A program made the translations under genes and the position numbers. 64,000 nucleotides of DNA, from contig JAUZTG010000044.1 in the NCBI GenBank assembly GCA_030734395.1, positions 62,001 through 126,000 of the forward strand, read 5' to 3'. Origin of the DNA: Sarocladium kiliense (Eukaryota; Ascomycota; Sordariomycetes; Hypocreales; Sarocladiaceae). Shown here in pieces: positions 30,610 through 39,957 of the stretch. Position 1 is the first letter of the stretch; every line of letters begins with the position of its first letter. Under the pieces are notes generated by a model. The model did not search any database. It saw only the letters and a program-made list of their open reading frames with translations, and was not told where the DNA came from.

Positions 30610-32913
30610 ATGGAAGGCATCGAAGCTTTACGCCGCCAACTCGAAGAAGAGCAACGCCGACGCGAAGAAGCTGAGAATCGCGCAAGACAGAACGAACAAC
30701 AGCGCGAAGAAGAGCAACGCCGACGCGAAGAAGCTGAGAATCGCGCAAGACAGAACGAACAACAGCGGGATGAAGAACAGCGTCGTCGCGAAGCAGCCGA
30801 GCACTTGACCATCGCATCTCGTCCGCAAACTATCCAACAGTACTTCGAGGCGTGCCATGCGCTTGACCTCTCTGCACAAGTCATCACCGACCGCTCCTTG
30901 ACCACTCAAGGTGACACCACTGACCCTGTCGGTCGAGTCTTCCCTCGCCGCATCGTACCATGGGACGACTTCGCAACACACCAAGAGGAAATTTGGGATG
31001 CACTCTCGACAAGTGACTCCTTCTTCTCCAACACCGCCTTCCCCTCGCAGCATCAGATGGAATACGTTAGGTCGCTTCTCAGACCCATCAGCAGTGAGAT
31101 TGGGCTCCGCAACTTTGAACGCGATGTTGTCGAGAACGCCGTGGAAAAGTTGATTCAAGCAGCATCCATAGACCCTCTTCTGCAGCGCCGACTTGGTATC
31201 CGCGGTACTGTGACGTTCGAGAGTCACACGAACCTAGGAGCCAACCAAGACGCCATCTCCGAGCCGATGGAGCAGATGAGCCTTGGCAGCAATGATGCCT
31301 CCTCTGCTGCGACATCAACTCCGAAGCCCCGTGAGGCGGCCAAACCCCGCCGAAAGGCAAAGGGCAAGGGCAATCGAGCGGACCAGTTCTGCATTTACCG
31401 GATGTCGGATGGTGAAAACACTCCGAAACTGGCAATCGAATACAAAGCGCCTCACAAGCTGAGTGTTGACGAGGTTGTGACAGGGCTCGAGTCTACAATT
31501 GAACCAGAACGCGACGTGATCAACCAGGATGGCGATGGCTTCCCCTACTTCGCTCGACGACTCGCAGCCGCGGTTGTGACTCAGTTGTTCTCTTACATGA
31601 TCGGCAAGGGCATCCAGTACGGCTATGTCTGCACGGGGCAGGCTTTTGTCTTCCTTCATATCTCTGATGACCCCTCTACCGTCTACTACTCAGTGTGCGT
31701 ACCCATGTTGGACGTAATGGACGAAGATGAAACAAGGCTCCATCGCACAGCCGTTGCGCAAGTCTTTGCCTTTGTTCTGCAAGCTCTTCGCTCGCGGCCC
31801 CCCCCTGAATCGTGGCACGACGAAGCTGATAGACTCGGCACCTGGGCTGTTGAATACGACGATATCCTGCATACTATTCCTGCTGAGGAGCGGAGAGGCA
31901 AAGGCAAGAAGTCTCCGGGTTCCCTATACAAGCCTCAGCGGTGGAAGGGTTTCAATAGGTCCCCAATTCGCACCAGGTCTCAAGCAACCTGTCAGGATAC
32001 AGACTTCGACAAGGCCCATACAGATGATGAGGATCCGCCGTCCCCTTCCCCGAACCCGCGCAGCTCGAGATCAGTTTCGGAACCTGCGGCGGCTGTGAAA
32101 GCTGGAAATCGAGTCAGTCGCAAAGGAGAGTCACGAGGACAGGGTTTGACAGACAAGCAGAATATCCAAAGCCGACCTTTCTGTACTCAGGCATGCCTCA
32201 AGGGTTTAGCGCATGGTGGGCCACTGGATGAGAATTGCCCGAACTTGAAAAGTCACGGGCAAGAGCACATCGATCGACGCTCGTTTCTCTGTCTCGTACG
32301 AGACCAACTTGCCAAAGACCGCGGTCGCGATGCGGATTGTGTATCTATGAATCGATCAGGGGCGCGTGGCTCAATGTTCAAGGTGCGATTGACCTCCCAC
32401 GGCTATACGATCGTTGCCAAGGGTGTGGAGAGCCTCGACCGCAAATTATTGCAGCACGAGAACGCAATGTACGATCGACTGGTAGACATCCAGGGTACGC
32501 ACATCCCCGTATGCCTCGGCAACATACAGCTCATCCGGCCATGTCACTACGATGGAGGCGTCTACTCCCACTTCATGTTCCTTGGCTGGGCCGGCTGGCC
32601 CTTATTCGAACGCAGTGGTTGCCTCGATGAGGCAGCAGTCGCTGATGGGGTTACCAAGATATTCACGGCCATGCACAAACTACGAGTCCTTCACCATGAC
32701 GCAGAGCCACGGAACATCTTGTGCGATGAAAATGGCAATCTCATGGCGGTAGATCTGGAACGTGCAACGTTCTACGGTCGCCCACCGCTAGGTGATATGA
32801 GCCCCAACAGTCGGACCCGGAAGAGGAAACGAGGCTTTGTCAAACAACCGAGGGATGGGTTCGCACAAGAGCTTTCAGATGCTGTGGAGAAATGTCGTCG
32901 GTCAATCAGATAG
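30610..32913 (+). CDS. coiled coil - PD-(D/E)XK nuclease-like - zinc site - kinase-like fusion protein (767 aa)
   Basis: One uninterrupted exon, ATG at 30610 (GACACAATGG). Residues 1-70 form an Arg/Glu-rich coiled coil made of 21-residue repeats. Residues 75-220 are a helical region (IQQYFEACHALDLSAQVITD, IVPWDDFATHQEEIWDAL). Residues 265-420 contain a restriction-endonuclease-like core with KLAIEYKAPHKLS, where E-x-K is the catalytic (D/E)xK. Near 520-550 a Cys/His set (FCTQACLKGL, ENCPNLKSHG) looks zinc-binding. Residues 575-740 are kinase-like: VLHHDAEPRNILCDENGN matches the catalytic loop (D..N) and MAVDLERATF the metal-binding Asp. This arrangement occurs in a large, poorly characterised fungal family related to the REase-plus-kinase architectures described for Crinkler-type effectors. 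No signal peptide; likely intracellular. No breaks. Confidence 0.72.
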   Translation: MEGIEALRRQLEEEQRRREEAENRARQNEQQREEEQRRREEAENRARQNEQQRDEEQRRREAAEHLTIASRPQTIQQYFEACHALDLSAQVITDRSLTTQGDTTDPVGRVFPRRIVPWDDFATHQEEIWDALSTSDSFFSNTAFPSQHQMEYVRSLLRPISSEIGLRNFERDVVENAVEKLIQAASIDPLLQRRLGIRGTVTFESHTNLGANQDAISEPMEQMSLGSNDASSAATSTPKPREAAKPRRKAKGKGNRADQFCIYRMSDGENTPKLAIEYKAPHKLSVDEVVTGLESTIEPERDVINQDGDGFPYFARRLAAAVVTQLFSYMIGKGIQYGYVCTGQAFVFLHISDDPSTVYYSVCVPMLDVMDEDETRLHRTAVAQVFAFVLQALRSRPPPESWHDEADRLGTWAVEYDDILHTIPAEERRGKGKKSPGSLYKPQRWKGFNRSPIRTRSQATCQDTDFDKAHTDDEDPPSPSPNPRSSRSVSEPAAAVKAGNRVSRKGESRGQGLTDKQNIQSRPFCTQACLKGLAHGGPLDENCPNLKSHGQEHIDRRSFLCLVRDQLAKDRGRDADCVSMNRSGARGSMFKVRLTSHGYTIVAKGVESLDRKLLQHENAMYDRLVDIQGTHIPVCLGNIQLIRPCHYDGGVYSHFMFLGWAGWPLFERSGCLDEAAVADGVTKIFTAMHKLRVLHHDAEPRNILCDENGNLMAVDLERATFYGRPPLGDMSPNSRTRKRKRGFVKQPRDGFAQELSDAVEKCRRSIR
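30643..30800 (+). repeat. 63-bp tandem repeat encoding coiled coil
   Basis: Two nearly identical 63-bp units (30643-30705 and 30706-30768) plus a partial, diverged third unit encode EEEQRRREEAENRARQNEQQ-type repeats. High identity at DNA level suggests recent unit duplication. Confidence 0.85.
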
Positions 32914-33150
32914 TATTCAACAACTTTCCGTTTAATTGAGACACGAGGGCAATTGAGAGCCAACTAACCATAATGCTGAATTTTTGTTGGAGAAGAAAGG
33001 AGTTAGCATTATCCATTGCCTCTGGTTGGGAGCTTTCGCTTTTGAACCAACAGCCGTATCACCCCTGCATCATGTGACATCCTCTCGAAGCCACCAATTT
33101 CAGCAGCCAGGTGTTGGCTGGAACCAACGCACACTGGCAGTTGTAAGCTA

Positions 33151-33197
33151 TAAGTCCCTATACCCACTTTCCGACAGGCCCCGCTTTCCGACACCCC
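33151..33197 (+). repeat. left terminal inverted repeat (47 bp)
   Basis: Identical to the reverse complement of 34939-34985. Contains the subrepeat CTTTCCGACA twice. Confidence 0.95.
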
Positions 33198-33304
33198 GAC
33201 AACGCGCTCCTTGTGAATCGCGACCTACAACTCTCGCGTTAAGATCTCCACCATTCCTTTCCCGGGCCATTCCCACGCTTTGCAGAGTACTTCCTCAATC
33301 ACTG

Positions 33305-34903
33305 ATGGGTCGCTATGCTGAAAATGACATGCAGCAGGCGATGCAGGCTGTCGCAAACGGCCAGTCCATCAAATCGGCCGCCGCACAATGGGGTATTCCA
33401 AGGACAACACTTCTCGACCGTCTACACGGCGCTGAGTCGAGAAAAGACGCATTCGCCTGTCATCAGAGACTTTCACCAGTCCAAGAGAACCAGTTGACTC
33501 AGTGGGTGCTTACCCAGGAGTCGTTAGGGCTGCCACCTACACACGCCCAGATTCGTGAGTTTGCTCAACGTATCCTCGCGACGAAAGGAGACCACCGGCC
33601 GGTCGGAAAACATTGGATGCAGGCTTTCCTACGACGGAACCCTTCCATACGGACCCGGAAGGCTCATTCTAGAGAGTCTGCGCGTGTGATTGGCGCGTCT
33701 ACTGAGGTAATTCAACCTTGGTTTAACCATCTCGCTCTTCCAGAGGTACGCGCTATTAAGCCGGAGAATAGGTACAACATGGATGAGGCAGGCATTATGG
33801 AGGGTCTCGGGGAGAATGGATTGGTAGTGGGAGGCTCCGAGAAACGGTCAGTTCAGAAAAAATTCCCCGGATCTCGCACGTGGACGTCCTTCATAGAGTG
33901 CGTCTCAGCTTCGGGCGCGGCGCTGCCTCCCCTGGTCATTTTCAGAGGCAAATCAGTTCAACAGCAATGGTTTCCCGAAAATCTCAAGCCTTTCCATGGG
34001 TGGCAATTTACTGCAACAGATAATGGATGGACGTCGGACGCAACAGCTGTCGAATGGCTAGAGAAGCTGTTCATCCCGCTGACCGCACCCTCCAACCCCA
34101 AGGACAAGAGACTGCTTGTTTTTGACGGCCATGGCAGTCATGAGACGACAGAGTTCATGTATCTATGCTTCCAGCGTAATATCCATCTACTGTATCTGCC
34201 TCCTCACACGTCTCACGTATTGCAACCGCTGGATTTATCGGTCTTCTCCCCTCTAAAGCACTACTACCGGAAACAGGTCGGATATCTCAACCTTTTCACC
34301 GACTCAAGCCCTGTTGGCAAACGAAACTTCCTTCTATGCTATCAGACAGCTCGGAAAGAAGCATTGTCTGTTTCTAATATTAAGGGTGGCTGGAAGGCAA
34401 GTGGACTTTGGCCTGTGGCACCCGCCAAACCGCTCATGAGCCGTCTTCTCCTCGAAAACAGCAACCTGATTGACCGCGGGGCATCGGAAGCGCAGGAAAC
34501 GCCCACTTCTACAATCACATGGCTAGAAGACACTTCTCAGGTGCTGTGGTCGACTCCACGGAAGTCCAGAGAGCTACGAGAGCAGATCTCCACATTCACT
34601 CGTCTGGAAACGGACCAATCTACCAACAAACTCCTCTTCAGGAAGATCACCAAGGCATTTGATGAGAAAGATCACCACCTAGCAGCAACTGAGAGACGGC
34701 TCCAGGCCCTGGAACGGGAGCTGGAAGCCACCAGGCCCAGGAAAAGAGTGAAGGTAAAAACATGCCCAAATTCGAAGTTTGTCAACATTGAGGCGGTGCG
34801 AAAAGCGCAAGAGGCCGTTGAAATAAGGCAGGATGATGAAGTAGAGTCTGATACGGCCAGTGCCGCAGGTAGCTGCATCCAAGTCATGGTTGATGTTGAG
34901 TAG
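33305..34903 (+). CDS. pogo-like DDE transposase
   Basis: ATG at 33305 (MGRYAENDMQQAMQAV); an in-frame TTG far upstream is not a likely start. About 532 residues. N-terminal helix-turn-helix of the psq/CENP-B type (IKSAAAQWGIPRTTLLDRL), then a second DNA-binding domain (VGKHWMQAFLRRNPSI). The DDE_1 catalytic core follows: NMDEAGIMEG (first Asp), LLVFDGHGSHET (second Asp) and HVLQPLDLSVFSPLK (third Asp). The C-terminal region has a coiled coil (ATERRLQALERELEA) and a basic patch (RPRKRVKVK) that can serve as nuclear localisation signal. All three catalytic acids are present and there are no stops, so the enzyme could be active. Fot1 of Fusarium belongs to the same superfamily. Confidence 0.93.
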   Translation: MGRYAENDMQQAMQAVANGQSIKSAAAQWGIPRTTLLDRLHGAESRKDAFACHQRLSPVQENQLTQWVLTQESLGLPPTHAQIREFAQRILATKGDHRPVGKHWMQAFLRRNPSIRTRKAHSRESARVIGASTEVIQPWFNHLALPEVRAIKPENRYNMDEAGIMEGLGENGLVVGGSEKRSVQKKFPGSRTWTSFIECVSASGAALPPLVIFRGKSVQQQWFPENLKPFHGWQFTATDNGWTSDATAVEWLEKLFIPLTAPSNPKDKRLLVFDGHGSHETTEFMYLCFQRNIHLLYLPPHTSHVLQPLDLSVFSPLKHYYRKQVGYLNLFTDSSPVGKRNFLLCYQTARKEALSVSNIKGGWKASGLWPVAPAKPLMSRLLLENSNLIDRGASEAQETPTSTITWLEDTSQVLWSTPRKSRELREQISTFTRLETDQSTNKLLFRKITKAFDEKDHHLAATERRLQALERELEATRPRKRVKVKTCPNSKFVNIEAVRKAQEAVEIRQDDEVESDTASAAGSCIQVMVDVE

Positions 34904-34938
34904 GAAGTGGTGAATGCATGTGGACAGGTTGATGATAT

Positions 34939-34985
34939 GGGGTGTCGGAAAGCGGGGCCTGTCGGAAAGTGGGTATAGGGACTTA
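34939..34985 (-). repeat. right terminal inverted repeat (47 bp)
   Basis: Perfect inverted copy of 33151-33197, followed by the TA target duplication. Confidence 0.95.
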
Positions 34986-35029
34986 TAAGCTGGACTTCAG
35001 AATTCCTTGACGACTAATACTCGGCAGAC

Positions 35030-35748
35030 ATGTTTATGGGCCGCCCTCATCCGCAGGTTCCGGACTTCCCACCTGGTCTCAGATCGGCGACAGCGCATGA
35101 TGTTTCGAGTATGGTGGATATCTCAATCAAGGCATTTAGGCCCTCCGAAATCTTCGAATACATCCGCCCATACTACGCACGGCATCACGACGACACGCGT
35201 CAATCGCTGAGATCCTTCTACCAAAGCCGACTGCAGAGTCTCAATTCTCTCATGGTTGTGGCTGAGGTTGACGGCCAGGTTGTTGGCTTCATCTACTGGC
35301 ACCTTCCCGATGGGTCGCCCAGAGTCGGACAGTTCTCTCTGTTTGATCTTCAGATAGATGACCCAGGATTAAAACGAGATGAAGACCTACAGAGGAGCCA
35401 GATCTTTAAGGATACTTACAACTCAATGGTGGCACAGTAAGTTCATTTTCAGACGTTGCGACGTGTACTTCAACCAGACCCTGATGAGCGTCTAGGCATC
35501 TTGAGCACAGGTGGATATGTGACAAGTTTGTTGTGCACCCCGACTATCAACGACGCGGCCTGGGAAAACAGCTTCTTACATGGAGCTTGAAGTGCAGTGA
35601 GCTGGATGGAGTGGGCCAAGCTGTGATTTCATCCAAAGCTGGGAACACTTTTTACAAGCAACACGGATTTAGGAGACTTGAGACTATGTATATTCCAGCC
35701 GTTGGGGATGCGAAAGGCTTTGAGCAGGAGGTCCTGGTAAGAAGGTAA
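35030..35748 (+). CDS. GNAT-family N-acetyltransferase, 2 exons, 214 aa
   Basis: Exon 1 (35030-35436) and exon 2 (35511-35748) are joined over a 74-nt intron (GTAAGT..CACAG), giving VAQWICDKFVVHPDYQRRG in phase; 645 nt total. GNAT motifs are clear: beta strands with MVVAEVDGQVVGFIYW, the acetyl-CoA pyrophosphate loop VVHPDYQRRGLGKQLL (Q/RxxGxG/A), then FYKQHGFRRLETM near the end. Typical size for a single-domain fungal GNAT of unknown acceptor, such as an amine or aminoglycoside-like compound. The alternative start at 35036 (MGRP) is equally possible. A transposon ends 44 bp before the ATG, so the native promoter must have been displaced or replaced. Confidence 0.88.
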
Positions 35749-35890
35749 GCTATCGTCGCAAGAGTTGGACTTCGGCCCATCATTCGTGTTCATCGAGGTG
35801 TATTGGTATGGCAGCCTGGACGCATCTCAACCTAGGTGATTCTTGATACGTCGAAGCTCGCGGCAAGATAATAACAGATCGAGTCCAACC

Positions 35891-38800
35891 TCATCCTGCT
35901 CGCCGGCCTTTGCCAGTTATCCCACTGAAGAATCGGGACAGAGGGGATCTTCCCCCTCTTGCACTCTCAATTCTCAACATGTGTTGGTCGAAGAGCGTAG
36001 CCACTTCCTCCCAGTATTTCTTCTCGTCCTCGTCGGCATCCAAGACTGACTGTATGAATTGCCTGTTGCGCTGGACCTGGTCGCAAAGTGCCTGAACCTG
36101 ACCCGGCTCTGTGGCTCTGTTACGGCCTGATTTGTTTGCCGCCAAAGCATCCATTTTCACATCAGAGTCCAGAGCTCCCGCCTCGACAAGCAGCCGGACA
36201 AGCTGCAGCCGAGTTCCCCACGTCGATGAATGAATAAACCGACCGGCGAGATCAGCCACGTCGGGTCGGCAAAAATGTTCCAGCCCAAGAGCCGCGCAGG
36301 ACAGAATCGATATGTTCTGCGGGTCTGGCTTGCGCAGCAGCTTTGGCTCTCTGGTTATGCGAGTCCGCACGTATGGGAGCACAGCAAACTGGGCGGCGAG
36401 CCCGATAAAGGTATTGCAGAGGCGGCCCGGGGTCATGGTGTACTGCGTCGAAGCCCAATGAGGTAGACCCTTCGCAGATAGTGGGATCAACGAGGCATAG
36501 ACTACGTTTCGGTAAAGAGCCAGGTTGCCGTCTGCGAACCCCGTGTCTGTTGAGACCTTCCCGAGCTCTTGATCAAGCCTGTCCATAACTGTGACGAGAA
36601 AGGACGAGCTGGCTGGGTCATCGCGGACGTTGCAGGCGTGGTGGAGACAGAGGAAAGCTCTGTTCCAGAACTTGCTAGGCATCCCCAGGAGTCCGGCTTC
36701 TTGCCATAACTCAGGATCTGCCGTCTCTACGGCGAGGGCCTTCAAGAGCGCCAGATGAGGGTCGAAATCTTGGTTTGACACGGAGCAGATATCATCCCAC
36801 TTTGCCACCGTCCAGTCGCGAACGCTCCGATGTAGGTAGTCTACCTGGCCGTCCTTGGAAACCTCTAGCAGTCCGCGAGTTCGACTGTTCAAACGCCTGA
36901 TGAGGGTCTTGGTGATGTGTTGGCGTGACGGACCAGTCAAGGTTACAATATTTTGACTCATAGCCTCTTCGTTATCCATGTCGGCAAGGTGAAGTGTAAC
37001 AGCGTCCAACACCATCGTGGAACTGTTGTGTATCTGGAAAAGCTGCGACGAGTGGGTTCTGTACTCGGGCTTGATTCGTAGCCAGATGCTGGAGTAGAGC
37101 TCTGACAGGTCCGTCGGCAGGACTTCCAGGAGAGAACGCAATTCTTTCAAGCTATCTCCTTCCGTCAGCCCCTCGCGGAGAGCCCTGACGACAACTGAAA
37201 CCCAGAGAAAGACACCCTTTGCTTTCTCAACGATTCCTGTCATGAGTCGATCGGCCTCGACCGGATTTGCCTGAGTGAGTTCATCGTATCCTCGCGTCTG
37301 GCTAAACTCGCTCTGAACAAAGATCTCAATGTCTTTGGTCGTAAAGTCTTCCATTTTCAGGCTAGGGTTGGCACTAAAGGCATCGAGGAAAACGTTCTCT
37401 GGCCGGCTACTGATGAGGATTTTGACGCCGTTCCGGCGATGGAAGAGCCTGACAAACTCAATGAGCTTCTGGTGGTCGCCGTCAAACTCGTCCAGCCCAT
37501 CGATGAATAGTGCAAGGTTGAATTGGTCCCCCGTCAGAGACGTTAGGGCCGAGAAGCTTTCGAGGAGTTCTTTCCAAGTCCATTGTGGCGCGGCCTGCAT
37601 GGCACTCGGGCCAAAGATCTTGCACAATGCCCAGCGACGGGGACAAACCCTTGGACAGAGGCTCGGCATCTGCTCCAGGCACTGTAGTAGAAGCGCTCTT
37701 AACAGTCCCGTCTGGGACTTTTGCAGCTGTGATGCACCGGCGCTCCAGAAGTAAAACGATGCCATTATAAGTGGTCGGCCGGCAGACCAGTCCAACAGAA
37801 GTTCGTGGGTCCGGGGATGTTGCGTCACGAACTTCATAAGTGTAGACTTGCCAGCTCCTGGCTTGCCAGTTATCCAGTAGGCTTCTTTGGCAGAACCTTC
37901 TAGCCAAGGCGTGAAGCCGACCCAGGCCTGAGACTCGCTGTTCGAGCGCGGAGTTGCATAGATCCACTCAAATGTCTTCTTGTAGGCCATAGGAATGGCT
38001 GCTTCTCGGTGTTTGACATCGCGGAAATGCAGTCCATTGGCGATAGCAATGACGCAGTACTCCGAGGGAGTGGTCTCTTTCTTGGCTTTTGCTAAGCGAG
38101 CATGATGGCTGTCTATCAGTCTCGACGACTCGTCTTCGGCGATCCCAGACCCGGCGTCGAATGGAGCGAGTGGGTTCCGACTTCTGCTGAGAGGCTCGGA
38201 TGAAAGACCAGATGATGACCAGAGATTCTCGATCATTTCGCGACGAGCTGGGTCCCCGCCAGCGGAGGCGATGCCTAACGCAGGTACAAGAGACTCGTTG
38301 AACGCTTTGGAGTTGGCCTCGAGCCGATGCAGCGATGAGACCATTTCAGCCTGCTGAACGGAGAGTTGACTGAGGGCTTCTGTCCCTCTCGCAGATTGTT
38401 GCCTGACTACCATTAGCAGAGCGACAGCACCATGGGGTAGGCAACTCACCAGAGGACTGCCAGCGAAGCCGTCATCATGCGCATCCGCAGTTCTGTGAGT
38501 CTCGCCCGCCATCGCCTTGAATCAAAAGATGTGATGGTCTGGACAACAGTAAGAAAGCTATGGGTCACTTTGGCCATCTTGCCAGATTTCTTCCCTGGGT
38601 CCGAGTGGTCAACATCGTCCATCCCATCCGGTGTGAAGACGAAGGGCTGACTGCGGTCTTTCGGTCGCAGCTCGCGAATGGCATCTTCAAGTTCCCTCGC
38701 GGCAGCTGCACACTCCTCGCAAATGGCTAGCAGAATGGCTTCCGAGCTGCCTTCGGCAGGCATGCCATGGGCGAGGCGTGCTCTTTCTGAGTTGACGTTC

Positions 38801-38967
38801 GCGGAGAGCTGGGCGAGGTCCAAGCCAATGGTGGTGAGACTTACCTCCTCGGCCGTCCGACCCGTCGGTGAAAGGTAAAGCTGGCCAGTCGCTGAGATTA
38901 AACGCATTCCAAAGTCGATGAACTGCACAACACCGGCGGCTACGGCCAAGCCACTGAGGGGATCCAT
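35891..38967 (-). CDS. STAND/NACHT NTPase with fungal N-terminal STAND domain, 2 exons, 1009 aa
   Basis: Exon 1 (38967-38450) encodes MDPLSGLAVAAGVVQFIDFG, the start of the 'fungal N-terminal domain of STAND proteins' (PF17111-type, helical). A 47-nt intron (38449-38403, GTGAGT..CAG) joins in phase to exon 2 (38402-35891), WQQSARGTEALSQLS; 3,030 nt total. NACHT core: Walker A AYWITGKPGAGKST near residue 350, Walker B LALFIDGLDEFDGD near 465, then KILISSRPENVF (sensor-like Arg) and the GVFLWVSVVVRAL helix. The C-terminal third shows no long repeat array, only one ankyrin-like segment (LVRLLVEAGALDSDV). Such NLR-like proteins act in non-self recognition or programmed cell death in fungi; the function here is inferred from family. 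The frame is intact. Confidence 0.9.
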
Positions 38968-39957
38968 GGCGGTCGGTCTTGCTGACGGGCCAGACACCGA
39001 CCGATGGCTCGGACCGTGAGCCTATGCAACAAGTAGACAGCTGCACCGGAACGCCAGTGGCTTCTTATCTTGTCACAATTCAATCGTGCATATGATTGCG
39101 ATGCGTCTGAATGATCTGTGCGATGAACAGGTCAACAATCCCTGAGATGGCCATCGCCACCAGTGATGTGGTGGCTGAGCAATTCGACAGTTCTGCACAT
39201 GCAGGCTGGCAGCCTTGTTATGCAAGGCGATTGGGCCACGATAACAACGGCCAGCGTATGTATGCAAGGCAACTGTGTTGACAAAAGGCGGATAAAACGT
39301 CGCTTTTGGCAAGCCTGATCCGAAAGACTGTAAGCTTGGCAATTAAGTTGTCCTCGGCGAAGTCTCGCGAATTTGATAATGGTCGTTTGCTCTTTACCGG
39401 AGTAATAATTGATTGCCAAAGGCTGATTGACTAGCGCACCTAGCCATTCTGTGGCGTTCCTAACAAAAGCATCCTGAGAAGAACATTCGATGTTACCATT
39501 AATCGATTGTGAGTAAGCAGGTTGCACCAAGGTTTGCTGAGTTCGTCTACGGACAGTACATTGCTACTTTGAACAGAATGACAGCATCGTATATACTGTG
39601 TAAGTTATCGACGCGTAGTGGATCTTGTTGGCTGTTCAGCGCTGGTGTAAGAAGCAGCATCTGATGAGGACATCCTGTCGTTCCGATGCTCTAGGTAATG
39701 GCTATGCTTATAGTGAGATATGCTAAGACAATGACATTTGATAAAGTAAAAGTGTGTTGTGAATGTACGAAGAGGTGCTGTGAAGCTCACAAGCGGTGCC
39801 TTTCTGGTGAGTGCTGCTTTGCCTGCCTGACGCCGGGATGCTGGCAGTTGTTGATCACGTGACCTGAACGGGCTCCTTACAACGTACTCGTACCTAGAAG
39901 CTGGGTCCGTCGACAAAAGACCTTCGATCTTCGACCCTTTCTTTGAAGACTGATAAG
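38968..39957. other. NACHT gene promoter and presumed LINE 5' leader
   Basis: No protein is recognised in either strand. The boundary between host sequence and LINE leader cannot be seen, because no target-site duplication could be matched. Confidence 0.4.

Larger units (their letters stand above)
33151..34985 (+). mobile_element. complete pogo-like (Tc1/mariner superfamily) DNA transposon, 1,835 bp
   Basis: Perfect 47-bp terminal inverted repeats (33151-33197 and 34939-34985) start TAAGTCCCTATACCC. They enclose one open transposase gene and are flanked on both sides by the dinucleotide TA (33149-33150 and 34986-34987), the expected target duplication. Each TIR holds two copies of CTTTCCGACA, a likely transposase-binding repeat. 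Identical TIRs and an open ORF mean a recent insertion, possibly still mobile. The right end lies 44 bp before the start codon of the GNAT gene. Confidence 0.93.

Noticed and set aside
30628..31227. 199-codon minus ORF with Ser/Ala/Phe repeats
   Set aside because: Antisense shadow of the 63-bp coiled-coil repeat in the 767-residue gene.
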